From NCBI RefSeq assembly GCF_000091305.1, contig NC_013929.1, positions 2,108,001-2,172,000 on the forward strand: a stretch of DNA of 64,000 bases, given 5' to 3'. The notes below the pieces were generated by a model. That model was given only the letters and a program-made list of their open reading frames with translations, was not told the origin of the DNA and made no database searches. The translations under genes and the position numbers were made by a program. Shown one piece after another: positions 33,365 to 42,122 of this stretch (position 1 is its first letter; the number at the start of each line of letters is the position of its first letter). This DNA comes from Streptomyces scabiei 87.22 (GTDB lineage Bacteria; Actinomycetota; Actinomycetes; Streptomycetales; Streptomycetaceae).

Positions 33365-36300
33365 TCAGATCGGGTGCGGCTCCAGGTCGAGGCAGCTGAG
33401 CTTCCACTCCTGCAGGGCCACCACACGGGGGTGTTCCCGGCCGATGCGCTTGCTGAGCGCGGCCAGGGTGTCGTGGTGCTTGGTGCGGGCCGCGTCGGCC
33501 CGGCCCAGATGGCTCAGCACGACGGCCAGGTTCCCGGCGCAGGTCAGCGTCGACGGGTGCGTGGGGCCGAGTACCTCCTTGAGCAGCTCGTAGGCGTCGT
33601 GGCTGGTCTTCCTCGCCTCGTCCCACTTGCCGAGCGCGGCCTCCGCCACGGCGAGGTTGGCGCGGCAGATGAGTACATAGGGATGGTGGTCGCCGTTGAG
33701 TTCGCAGAACGTCGCCTGCGCCCAGAGCAGCAACTCATAGGCCTTCTCCGCCGCTTCGGGGCGGATGGTGGCGATGTCGTCGAGCAGCAGGACGGCGTAG
33801 TTGACCGAGCAGGCGACCGTCTGGGAGTGGCCGTCCCCCAGGTTGTTGCGCAGGTCGTCGAGGACTCTGCGGATGAGGGTCAGTGCCTCCTCGACACGGC
33901 CCTGGGCGGCCATGTCGCCCGCCAGGCTCATCTCCAGCAGCGAGCGTTCCGAGGACGATCCCTTCTCGCCCTCGGGGGTGCTCCTCAGGACGTGTCGGAC
34001 GAGTTCCTCGGCCTCCACCGGCTGGCCCGCGCGACGCAGTGAACCGGCCAGGCCCTTGGCCGTGTTGAGCACGGTCGGCGAGCCCTGGGTGAGGCGCGGA
34101 TTGCGCAGACAGCGTTCGTAGGCGCGCTTCAGCAGGGTGACGGACTCCTCGTAGTCCCCGCAGTCGCGCAGGTCCCGGCCGAGGTTGACGGCCGATTCGA
34201 TGGTCAGCGGATGGTCGTGGAGCTGGATCGCCTCCCGCAGTTCCAGTGTCCTGCGGTCCAGTTCGCGCGCCTTGTAGTAGTCGCCGGACAGCCGCAGCGC
34301 GACCGCGAGGTTGTTGGCCGCGCTGAGGGTGCGCGCGTGGTCCTCGCCGTAGATCAGCTCGTATCTCTGGTACGTCTCCTCGTCGTACCGCAGGGCCTCC
34401 GTCAGGCGGCCCAGACCGCGCAGGTCGGCGGCGATGCTGCTGGTGGTCATGAGGATGTGCTGGTCGTCCTCGTCGTCCAGCACGGCGAGCTGCCGCTCCA
34501 GGATCTGCTGGTCCAGGGAGAGCGACTCCTCGTATCTGCCCTGGGCGCGCAGGATGTTGGCGATCTGGAAGCGCATGTGGAGCGTCCAGCGTTCGTCCGG
34601 CGGGCCCAGTGCGGTCCAGGCCTCCACCCGGCGCACGCTGTAGTCCATGGCCTGGGTCAGCTCGCCCCGGCGGCGCAGCTGGCGGACGCGGTCGACGAAG
34701 AGTTCCCTGATGCCCTCGTCGGACGACGTCTCGGCCCAGGGTGTGCCGAGGTGCGGCCAGATGATGCGGTACTTCTCCCAGGTGTTGGGGTTCTCGGGGT
34801 CGTCCCCGTTGGGCCGGGCGGCGATCAGCGAGCGGTACACCACCTCGCGGGCGTCCTCGCGTTCCGCCTCGGTCATCTCCTCCCGCATGGCGATCTGCAT
34901 CATGCGGTGCACCGTCAGGCTCCGGGCCTTGCGGTCGACCGTGACCAGGGAGAACCGGCTCAGCTCCTTGTAGGCGCGGGAGACCGTGCGTGCCCCGCCC
35001 AGGGCGCGGGAGACCTCCACGCCCTCCAGCAGGTCCATGGAGATGGGCTCGGGGCTGTAGTAGGAACAGATCTGCAGGAGCTTCACCGCCGGCGGGAAGT
35101 TCTCCTTGAGCTGTCCGAGCGCGAACTCCCAGGTGTTAGTGCTGGACTTGACGACCTCGCCGACCGTGTTGTCGGCGGGGGCTCCGGTGGCCTGGGGCTG
35201 GAGCTGCTTGATGTAGCCGCGGACGTCGACCCGGGTCTGCTCGATGTAGGCGGCGGCACGCTCGATGGCGATCGGCAGGTCGCCCAGGGCCTCGGCGATC
35301 TGGTCGGCCTCCGGCCAGCCGCAGTCGGGCAGGCGGCTGTGCAGGTGGGCGATGCTCTCGTCGCGCTCGAACACGGGGACGTCGACGGTGTCCACGAACC
35401 GGCCCCAGCCCTCGGAGCGCTGACTGGTGATGAGGATGTGGCCGCCGCGGCCGTCCATCATGAACTCGGGGAGGTGGTCGGCCTCGGTCACATTGTCCAG
35501 GATGAGCAGCCAACTACCGTACGGTTCACCGTGGTTGAGGGCCTCGTACACCGTCTTGGCGGTGTCCGTGGGGTTGGTGCGCTCGGGCAGGCCCAGCGAC
35601 TCGGCCATGCCCGCGTACCGCTCGACGGCCAGGATGCGCTGCTCGGCCTGGATGTGCCAGATGACGTCGTAGTCGCTCCGGTAGCGGTAGGCGAACTCCT
35701 GCGCCAGCAGGGTCTTGCCCACGCCGCCCATGCCCTTGAGGACCAGGGCTCTGGTGTCCTCCCGCCACAGCTTCGCCCGGATGCCCTCCAGCAGTTCGGT
35801 ACGGCCGGTGAAGGACGAGGTCCGCAGCGGGACCGAGAAGATCGGCGGTTCCGCCCCGGGGAACCGGGGCAGCTTCTGCTCGGCGCCCGTGAAGCCGTTG
35901 CGGGTCAGCGACTCCGCCGACCGGCCGAAGCTGCTCAGCAGCGCCTCGCGGCCGGCCTCCCCGGTGTCGCAGCGGGTCATGTCGGCGAGCTGTTCCGTGA
36001 AGGGCGCGTCCAGCGACAGCTTGCGGTCGACCTGCATCGAGACCAGCTGGTGGGAGCGCCGGTCGCCCTCGGCGTAGACCGCCTCCCAGGTGGTGCGGAA
36101 GCGGGACGATCTCAGATACGCCTCGGAGAAGATGACCAGGGTGTGCGAGGCCGACTCGACGCCGCGTTCGATCTCGTCCCTGCGCTGGGCGCTCTCGACC
36201 GTGCCCTCCTGGGCGAGGTGCACCTTGAAACCGGCCTGCTCCAGGACCGCGCCCGCCCAGTGGGCCCAACTCCGGTCCTGGGGAACGAAGCTGACGTAGA

Positions 36301-37354
36301 CGTCGGAGATGCGCGGCGGACGGTGGCGGGTGTACCGCTCCAGGGTCTTGCGGCGCAGCGGCTCGTCGATGCGGGGCATCGAGGTGACCTGGCCCTCGGT
36401 GATGACCTCGGTGAGTCTCTCGTAGGCGGCGAGCAGGCTCTTGGGGTCCCCGGGCTGTTCGCGGAAGGGGGCGAGCGTCTCCTCGTAGGAGTAGATGGGC
36501 CGGTAGGGGATCTCCACGCTCCCCCAGTAGACCTCCGGGTCCTGGTGCGGGATGTGCTTGCGCACGACGCGGTCGAAGCGGTACTGGATCTGCCCGCGGG
36601 CGGCGTCCAGCCGGTCGGCCTCGGCGTTCTCGACGCGCATGGGGACCGGCAGGATGCGGATGTCCCGGTTGCCGTACATCCCGTCGATGCGCTCGGCGAC
36701 GCCGGCCGCGCCCTCGATGCTCTGGCTGCTGGGGGTGAAGCAGGTGACCAGCGTGTGGGGCAGGTTGACGGTGCAGATGTCGGAGATGTCGTTGAGCCCG
36801 GTGCGGCTGTCGATGAGGACGTAGTCGAAGTTGCCGACGAACTCCCGCTTGAGCGCCTCCAGGAACCTGGTGGCCAGCGGCCCGTCCATGAAGGGCTTCC
36901 AGACGAACTGCGAGAACGCCGACAGATAGCCCTTGTTCTTCGTCCCGGCCGGGAGGTAGTAGAGCTGGCCGCCCTCGGGGAAGTCCCAGTCGACCTGGAT
37001 CAGACAGCTGTTGAGGGGGATGCCGTCGGCCGCCCACATGTCGACCGAGATCGACGATTCGGAATCCAGTTCGCCCGGGCGTTTCTGTTCCGCGACGGCG
37101 GAGGACTGGAGCATGGACTGGGTGGAGCGGCTGACCAGTTCGAGCACGCCGGGCGTGGAGCGCAGCTGGTTCTCGCTGAGGAAGGGGTGCAGGAAGCGGT
37201 CCAGGCCCGGAGCGTCGAGGTCCCAGTCGACGACCAGCACCGCCTTGCCCGCGGAGGCGAGGATCCAGGCCGTGTTGGCGAGCGCCATCGTCCGTCCCGT
37301 ACCGCCCTTGTACGAGTAGAACGTGATGATCCTGCCCGCGTCGTCGCCGGTCAT
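33365..37354 (-). CDS. fxsT: FxsT: MinD/ParA NTPase - TIR - NB-ARC - TPR protein of FxSxx-COOH system
   Basis: A 1329-residue multidomain protein. Residues 1-330: a SIMIBI-class NTPase with deviant Walker A KGGTGRT (16-22) and FDYVLIDSRTG near 177. About 345-480: a TIR domain (ISDVYVSFVPQDRSW to SSRFRTTWEAVYAEGDR). About 500-850: NB-ARC with P-loop GMGGVGKT (541-548), Walker B WLLILDNV near 615 and LGDLPIAIERAAAY. About 880-1310: TPRs (repeated GRYEESLSLDQQIL, GDYYKARELDRRT type units). The layout is that of FxSxx-COOH-associated TPR proteins, and it resembles STAND NTPases that sense a ligand with their repeats. Its ATG overlaps the fxsC stop (ATGA). Last gene of the operon; role unknown. 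Confidence 0.88.
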   Translation of the reverse strand: MTGDDAGRIITFYSYKGGTGRTMALANTAWILASAGKAVLVVDWDLDAPGLDRFLHPFLSENQLRSTPGVLELVSRSTQSMLQSSAVAEQKRPGELDSESSISVDMWAADGIPLNSCLIQVDWDFPEGGQLYYLPAGTKNKGYLSAFSQFVWKPFMDGPLATRFLEALKREFVGNFDYVLIDSRTGLNDISDICTVNLPHTLVTCFTPSSQSIEGAAGVAERIDGMYGNRDIRILPVPMRVENAEADRLDAARGQIQYRFDRVVRKHIPHQDPEVYWGSVEIPYRPIYSYEETLAPFREQPGDPKSLLAAYERLTEVITEGQVTSMPRIDEPLRRKTLERYTRHRPPRISDVYVSFVPQDRSWAHWAGAVLEQAGFKVHLAQEGTVESAQRRDEIERGVESASHTLVIFSEAYLRSSRFRTTWEAVYAEGDRRSHQLVSMQVDRKLSLDAPFTEQLADMTRCDTGEAGREALLSSFGRSAESLTRNGFTGAEQKLPRFPGAEPPIFSVPLRTSSFTGRTELLEGIRAKLWREDTRALVLKGMGGVGKTLLAQEFAYRYRSDYDVIWHIQAEQRILAVERYAGMAESLGLPERTNPTDTAKTVYEALNHGEPYGSWLLILDNVTEADHLPEFMMDGRGGHILITSQRSEGWGRFVDTVDVPVFERDESIAHLHSRLPDCGWPEADQIAEALGDLPIAIERAAAYIEQTRVDVRGYIKQLQPQATGAPADNTVGEVVKSSTNTWEFALGQLKENFPPAVKLLQICSYYSPEPISMDLLEGVEVSRALGGARTVSRAYKELSRFSLVTVDRKARSLTVHRMMQIAMREEMTEAEREDAREVVYRSLIAARPNGDDPENPNTWEKYRIIWPHLGTPWAETSSDEGIRELFVDRVRQLRRRGELTQAMDYSVRRVEAWTALGPPDERWTLHMRFQIANILRAQGRYEESLSLDQQILERQLAVLDDEDDQHILMTTSSIAADLRGLGRLTEALRYDEETYQRYELIYGEDHARTLSAANNLAVALRLSGDYYKARELDRRTLELREAIQLHDHPLTIESAVNLGRDLRDCGDYEESVTLLKRAYERCLRNPRLTQGSPTVLNTAKGLAGSLRRAGQPVEAEELVRHVLRSTPEGEKGSSSERSLLEMSLAGDMAAQGRVEEALTLIRRVLDDLRNNLGDGHSQTVACSVNYAVLLLDDIATIRPEAAEKAYELLLWAQATFCELNGDHHPYVLICRANLAVAEAALGKWDEARKTSHDAYELLKEVLGPTHPSTLTCAGNLAVVLSHLGRADAARTKHHDTLAALSKRIGREHPRVVALQEWKLSCLDLEPHPI

Positions 37355-38697
37355 GGCCTGCCCTCCACGCGACGTCCGTCGCTCGGTGCCCCGTCGTCCC
37401 TGCCGGCGTCGGGCCGTCGGGGCAGGTCCGCACCGGATTCCGGAACATCCCGGGCGTCAACGGCGCTCCGGGACAATTGCGAATGAATGTACCGTAGATA
37501 GCGGATCTTGGTCGCCTCGGCCAGTTCGCTGAACCAGCGGGTGAAGACATCCGCGCCGGTCAGGCCGCGTACCGCCTCCTGCTCCCCCGTCCGCCCCTCG
37601 CTGAGGAAGCGGGGGAAGTGGGAGAGCAGCAGACCGCGCAGCCGGTCGGACTGCTCCTTGGTCTGCAGGTCGTCCCCCGCCAGAGTACTCAGCACGCCCG
37701 TCCAGGGTCGGCGGGCCCGGTCGAACTCCCTTGCCTGGGCCGCCATTTGAGGGTCCTCCAGGGCCCATGGGTCCACCACCAGGATCCAGGGGGCCGTCGG
37801 GATCTCCGTGCTCCGCAGCTCCGCCTGGTGCTTGTGGAAGGGATGCACGGTGGGCTCGAAGCCGAGGTTGCGGGCCAGCGCCTCCATCTGCTCGACCAGC
37901 GGGCCCACCGCCTGTCCGTAGGGCCGCCAGTCGTCGACGCGGGGCCCGTAGCGTGTGTTGTCCCGGCCGACCGGTAACTGTTCCTCGGTCGGGGCGAGGA
38001 CGGTGATGTGCAGCGGGGAGGCGAAGGGCGGATCGGCGAAGGCGTCGTCGAGCCCGGCCAGGGTCGTCGGTTCGGCCGTCCGTCCTCCGCCGGAGTGCGC
38101 GGAGGGCCGGCGGGGCACCGCGGCCGCCTGGTCGACGATCCGCCGGGCGAGCCAGTCGGTCAGCTGGGAGACCTGGGCGGAGAACTGCGCCGCCATGTGC
38201 TCGTCGTCCGGGTCCGGCCGTTCGGTCAGGTCGAGCACCTGGTCGAGCAGTCGGTGCAGTCCCATGGAGGCGTAGTTCTCGGCGGCCTCGCCGAAGCCCT
38301 CCGGCACTTCGGGGTACTGCTGCTCGTCCTTGATCCGCTCGGGCAGCGACGTGGGCGAGTAGGGCGTCCACAGCACCGGGACGATGCTCGGCCGGGCCCC
38401 CTGGACGCTCTGCCGGGTGACGGCGGTCCACTGACGCCCGCACTGCGGATTGCTGAAGTACCGCTTCGAGTACAGCGGAACGAACACCTGGCAGCCCAGA
38501 AGCGCCTTGATCGCGTTCTCTCCCGGTGCCCCGGGCCGCTCGACGAAACCGGCCTCGTCCCGCGGGACTCTCGCGTGGTGGGCCACTTTCCCGCACAGTT
38601 CGTCGAAGAACCGGAAGACCAGCCGGTTGGGGTCCTGGGAGATGTCGCGGTGCCGGGGAGCAGGAACCCGCGCATAGCTCATGAAGAACATCGGCAT
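37351..38697 (-). CDS. fxsC: FxsC: TIR-like protein of FxSxx-COOH system
   Basis: A 448-residue protein. Residues 1-180 form a TIR-like fold: MPMFFMSYARVPAPR at the start, then VFVPLYSKRYFSNPQCGRQW, the same signature as the next gene upstream. The C-terminal half (from about 200; ITVLAPTEEQLPVGR, LARNLGFEPTVHPFHKHQAEL, APWILVVDPWAL) is a separate domain peculiar to this family. ATG at 38697 follows GAGGGGG; a frame open 12 codons further back exists. No catalytic proof is visible for NAD hydrolysis. It overlaps fxsT by 4 bp, so stoichiometric coupling with FxsT is likely. Confidence 0.85.
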   Translation of the reverse strand: MPMFFMSYARVPAPRHRDISQDPNRLVFRFFDELCGKVAHHARVPRDEAGFVERPGAPGENAIKALLGCQVFVPLYSKRYFSNPQCGRQWTAVTRQSVQGARPSIVPVLWTPYSPTSLPERIKDEQQYPEVPEGFGEAAENYASMGLHRLLDQVLDLTERPDPDDEHMAAQFSAQVSQLTDWLARRIVDQAAAVPRRPSAHSGGGRTAEPTTLAGLDDAFADPPFASPLHITVLAPTEEQLPVGRDNTRYGPRVDDWRPYGQAVGPLVEQMEALARNLGFEPTVHPFHKHQAELRSTEIPTAPWILVVDPWALEDPQMAAQAREFDRARRPWTGVLSTLAGDDLQTKEQSDRLRGLLLSHFPRFLSEGRTGEQEAVRGLTGADVFTRWFSELAEATKIRYLRYIHSQLSRSAVDARDVPESGADLPRRPDAGRDDGAPSDGRRVEGRP

Positions 38698-38701
38698 CCC
38701 G

Positions 38702-39352
38702 CTATTCCCCCTCGAAGACGTTCCGGAGGTCACTGAAGAGCTCCACGTCGCACGGTTCCAGGCTGGTCTGCTGAGCCACTCTCACGATCATCTGGGCGAG
38801 CGCCCATACGGAGCTGCGGTACTTGGCGTGGCGGCCCGCCTGCTTCAGTCCGTAGAGACCGGACTGCAGGTAATCCTTACCCAGATCGGCGTGGGCGTAC
38901 TGCACCTTGGCCGCGACGGCCGGCAGCGTCAGATGCTGCTCGCCCACCCACAGGACGGGGATGATCGCGTTGCCCGTGTAGGGCCGGGTGCGGAGCTGCT
39001 GGCGCCGGGCGAAGGCGTCCCATTCCTTTCCGCACCATTCCCGCCTGAAGTACCGGCTGTTGTAGATCGGAACGAAGACCCGGCAGGTGGCCAGGGCCTG
39101 TTTGAGCCGGCCCTCCCAGTCGTCTCCGGGATGCATTCTCTTGTCCAGGAATCCCGGCAGTTCCAGACCGTCGTGATCGGTCAACTGCATGATGTCGCTG
39201 CATAACTGGACGTGGAACTGTTCCAGCGCCACGTCCGAGGCGTCCTTCCTGTCCCGGACCCCCGCCAACCGCGTCCGTGCGTAGCTCATGAAGAACACGT
39301 ACGGATCGGAGGAATCCGCCGACCGAGTCGCCTGAGATACCGCCTGAACCAT
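38702..39352 (-). CDS. Second TIR-like protein of the FxSxx operon
   Basis: A 216-residue single-domain protein. It has FFMSYARTRLAG near residue 20, LKQALATCRVFVPIYNSRYF and FRREWCGKEWDAFARRQQL, matching the N-terminal half of FxsC, and it lacks FxsC's C-terminal domain. It is likely an FxsC paralogue. The ATG at 39352 gives the normal fold start; the frame is open 44 codons further. The 3' end lies 4 bp before fxsC. A 175-bp gap with no recognised gene separates it from fxsB upstream. Confidence 0.8.
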   Translation of the reverse strand: MVQAVSQATRSADSSDPYVFFMSYARTRLAGVRDRKDASDVALEQFHVQLCSDIMQLTDHDGLELPGFLDKRMHPGDDWEGRLKQALATCRVFVPIYNSRYFRREWCGKEWDAFARRQQLRTRPYTGNAIIPVLWVGEQHLTLPAVAAKVQYAHADLGKDYLQSGLYGLKQAGRHAKYRSSVWALAQMIVRVAQQTSLEPCDVELFSDLRNVFEGE

Positions 39353-39527
39353 GGACTCGCCTTTCCCCTCCCCCGTAAGCCCACCGCGGGCCCCTCCCAG
39401 GCCCGGACATCGCAGCTGGATCTCCTCCAGGGATCCATTGGAACGCGAGAACCACCGCCGGTGCCAGGGGTCGGGCCGGAGCAAGTTGTACCGGACACGG
39501 GTGCGAGGAACGGGATATGGCCGACCA

Positions 39528-41933
39528 TTACACCGCGATCGGGCCCGTTTCTGCCACCCCGCCCAGAGTTTCCGCCTCGCCTCTCAGACCGCGTACGAAG
39601 CGGTGGCCCAGGGCGGTCAGCGAGCCGGTTCCGGCCACCGTGTCGAGGGCGTCCAGTACGGCCGTACGCCACCTTTCCGCCTCCGCGCGGGAACGTTCGT
39701 ACAGGGTGGCGTCCCCACCCGACGCACCGCGCCGCACCCTGATCCGCCACACGTCGGCGACGGCGAGATGGGCGTAGGCGCCCTGGACGACGGCGTCGAG
39801 GGGTCTGGCGTCGGGCCGCCACAGCACGCGGTAGCGGCGCTCGTCGGCGCCGTCGATCAGGTCGAACATGTCCAGCATCGCGCCCAGTTTGACGTGCTGG
39901 TACTCATGGACCAGCAACAGGGCCAGGTCCTCGGCCGAGCGGGGCAGCGCGATGCCGACGGCCCCGAAGGCGTGCCGCGAGGTGGCGCTGACGTCGTCGC
40001 CGGACGGGGCGGGGTCGAGCGGGGTCACCGTGGTGAGGCCGGCCGCGATGCCCTGCGCGTAGTCGGCGTACTCGGTCCGGATCAGCTCCCACGCCTGCGC
40101 GAACATCGCCTCCCAGCGCCGGAACTCGGCCTCGGACAGCCGGGGCCGGGGCGCGTAGCCGTAGCAGTCGCGGGAGGGGTCCAGGTCGTCCAGGGCCACG
40201 TCCAGCCCGTCCGCGGACAGGTGGCGCAGCGGCTGCCAGATCATGCCGTCGGGCGGCCGCTCCCGGCCCAGGGTGCGTCCTTCGACGACGAGGGCGGTGT
40301 CCGCCGCCGTCACCGTGACCGTGCGGGAGGGCCGGTCCCGGCCGCCGTCGCGCAGCAACAGCCGTCCGATGCCGGGCAGATGGACCGCCGCGCCCTCGGC
40401 GCCGTGCCGCAGCGGAACGGCCAGGGTGAGCCGGCCCCCGGTGCGTGCGACGGCCGACAGGGCGGCCTCGGCCGGGTGGCCCTCGGCCCGCCGGCGCACC
40501 GACTGGCCGCAGGCGAGGGCCCATACGCGCAGGTACGGGTCGGCGAGCAGCACGTCCAGCGCGGCGGCGGGCAGGGCGAGGACCGCGTCCCAGCCGGGTG
40601 CCGCGTCCGCCGGGCCGCCCGGCACCGGGTTTCCCGGAACCCGGACGCCCGGTCCCCGGGTGTCCGCGCGGCGGGCGGCGGCCAGCAGCGCCCGGCGCTG
40701 GCTGTTCTGGGCCGCCGCCAGGGACCGGACCGCCGCCGTGCTGCCGTGTCCGGCGGCCAGTTCGTCGAAGTGCACCCAGGACAGGCCGTGCCAGCCGTGC
40801 CGGACGTCGGCGTCGTCGCGTTCCGCGCTCTGGACGTACTCGATGGTCCTCAGCAGGTCCGCGCAGTAGACGGAGGGGTTGTCGAAGCCGTTGGACCTGC
40901 GGTGGCGGTGTCCGTAGAGGCCGCCGCCGCAGACCGTCACGACGGGGCAGGCACGGCACTGCGCGCTGAGTCCGTCCAGTCCGGCGCGGCGGGCCTGGAT
41001 GCCCCGGTGCGCGGCCGCCTCCTCCAGGCGGTGGGTGCCGATGTGCATCCCGGTCTCCGGGGCACCCGGATAGGCCGTCTTCAACCAGTCGGCCTGCTCC
41101 AGGGCGCCGTCGGTCTCCACCACGAGCAGGTCCGAACTGCCCAGCCCCAGCGCCTCGGTGAGGCTGCCGCGACCGCGGCTCAGCCGGCTGATCGACTCGA
41201 ACATGCGGATCCGCATCGGCATGCCGTCGGCGGTCCACTGCTTGTGCACGGCGATCAGCCAGTGAGCGTACTCGGTGGCGGTCTCCCCGCCGGGGCGGGG
41301 CGGCGGGTACTCCCAGGTGGCGTGCGGCAGCAGGAAGTCGACGGCGGGCGGGTCGAGTTCGGCCAGCGCCCGGTACACCTCCACCGGGTCGTTCTCGACG
41401 TCGATCGTGCACAGCAGCCCGCCGAAGGCGGCGCGGTGGGCCGGCGCGCCCAGCAGGCGCACCGCGCGCACCACGTCGTGGTGGGAGCCGGAGCCGTCCC
41501 GTCTGATCCGGTGGCGGTCGTGGGAGGCGCGGTCCCCGTCGAGCGAGACGCTGGTGACGACGGACTCCTCGACCAGCATCGCGCAGAACGCGTCGTCCAG
41601 CCGCAGTCCGTTGGTCTGCATCCGCAGATCGAGCGCGGCCACGCCGTCGAGGGCCGAGCGCAGCGCGCGGGCGTAACCACGCAGCCGTTCCCGTCCGGCG
41701 AGCAGCGGTTCGCCGCCGTGCAGGACGACATGGACGCGGGGGAGCCGGTGGGCGGCGGCGTGCTCGGCGATCCGCTCGGCCGTACGACGGAACGTCTCCT
41801 CGGACATCGTCCCCGGACGCCCACGCCAGCTCTGGTCGGCGTGCTGGTAGACGTAGCAGTGGTCACAGGCCAGATCGCACCTGCTGTGCACCTTGATCAC
41901 GAACTGGCGGAAGGGCCGCGCCGCCACCGTCAC
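39528..41933 (-). CDS. fxsB: FxsB: radical SAM/SPASM cyclophane maturase fused to HEXXH domain
   Basis: An 801-residue RiPP maturase. The radical SAM cluster motif CDLACDHC lies at C19, C23 and C26, followed by HGGEPLL. A SPASM region for auxiliary iron-sulfur clusters (CRACPVVTVCGGG, later SVYC) lies near 335-370. FxsB enzymes join the Phe ring to the Ser of the FxS motif, making a three-residue cyclophane. The C-terminal half adds a HEXXH domain (HEYQH, 676-680) of the type tied to peptide hydroxylation. GTG start, 33 bp after the precursor stop, so the two are in one transcript. Confidence 0.9.
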   Translation of the reverse strand: MTVAARPFRQFVIKVHSRCDLACDHCYVYQHADQSWRGRPGTMSEETFRRTAERIAEHAAAHRLPRVHVVLHGGEPLLAGRERLRGYARALRSALDGVAALDLRMQTNGLRLDDAFCAMLVEESVVTSVSLDGDRASHDRHRIRRDGSGSHHDVVRAVRLLGAPAHRAAFGGLLCTIDVENDPVEVYRALAELDPPAVDFLLPHATWEYPPPRPGGETATEYAHWLIAVHKQWTADGMPMRIRMFESISRLSRGRGSLTEALGLGSSDLLVVETDGALEQADWLKTAYPGAPETGMHIGTHRLEEAAAHRGIQARRAGLDGLSAQCRACPVVTVCGGGLYGHRHRRSNGFDNPSVYCADLLRTIEYVQSAERDDADVRHGWHGLSWVHFDELAAGHGSTAAVRSLAAAQNSQRRALLAAARRADTRGPGVRVPGNPVPGGPADAAPGWDAVLALPAAALDVLLADPYLRVWALACGQSVRRRAEGHPAEAALSAVARTGGRLTLAVPLRHGAEGAAVHLPGIGRLLLRDGGRDRPSRTVTVTAADTALVVEGRTLGRERPPDGMIWQPLRHLSADGLDVALDDLDPSRDCYGYAPRPRLSEAEFRRWEAMFAQAWELIRTEYADYAQGIAAGLTTVTPLDPAPSGDDVSATSRHAFGAVGIALPRSAEDLALLLVHEYQHVKLGAMLDMFDLIDGADERRYRVLWRPDARPLDAVVQGAYAHLAVADVWRIRVRRGASGGDATLYERSRAEAERWRTAVLDALDTVAGTGSLTALGHRFVRGLRGEAETLGGVAETGPIAV

Positions 41934-41966
41934 CGGTACGTTTCCCCGTCGTTCCGGCCGGGCCGG

Positions 41967-42122
41967 TCAGAGCGAGGACTGGAAGGCGGCCACCGGCTCT
42001 CCGCCACCTGCGAGCGTCCTTGCCATGGCCGACTCCTGAGCGGACTCCGGTACCTCGTCCAGTGAGGTGTCGTGCAAGTCCCTGACGACGCTCGTGGCGA
42101 AGGGCTGCTCGTACCTGTCCAT
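41967..42122 (-). CDS. fxsA: FxsA: FxSxx-COOH RiPP precursor peptide
   Basis: A 51-residue peptide beginning MDRYEQPFATSVVRD and ending VAAFQSSL at the stop codon. The terminal FQSSL is F-x-S-x-x-COOH exactly, with the Phe-Ser pair that FxsB crosslinks. Residues 1-43 would be the leader. ATG at 42122 has GAGGAG 6 bp upstream. The frame stays open another 67 codons upstream, including MSVRFTTWLAIALLFG, a membrane-like stretch in the same frame, so a longer membrane-anchored precursor is possible but less likely. It is the first gene of the operon. Confidence 0.85.
   Translation of the reverse strand: MDRYEQPFATSVVRDLHDTSLDEVPESAQESAMARTLAGGGEPVAAFQSSL

Noticed and set aside
38697..38733. Upstream start for FxsC at 38733
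   Set aside because: It overlaps the TIR-like gene before it, and the SD GAGGGGG fits the ATG at 38697.
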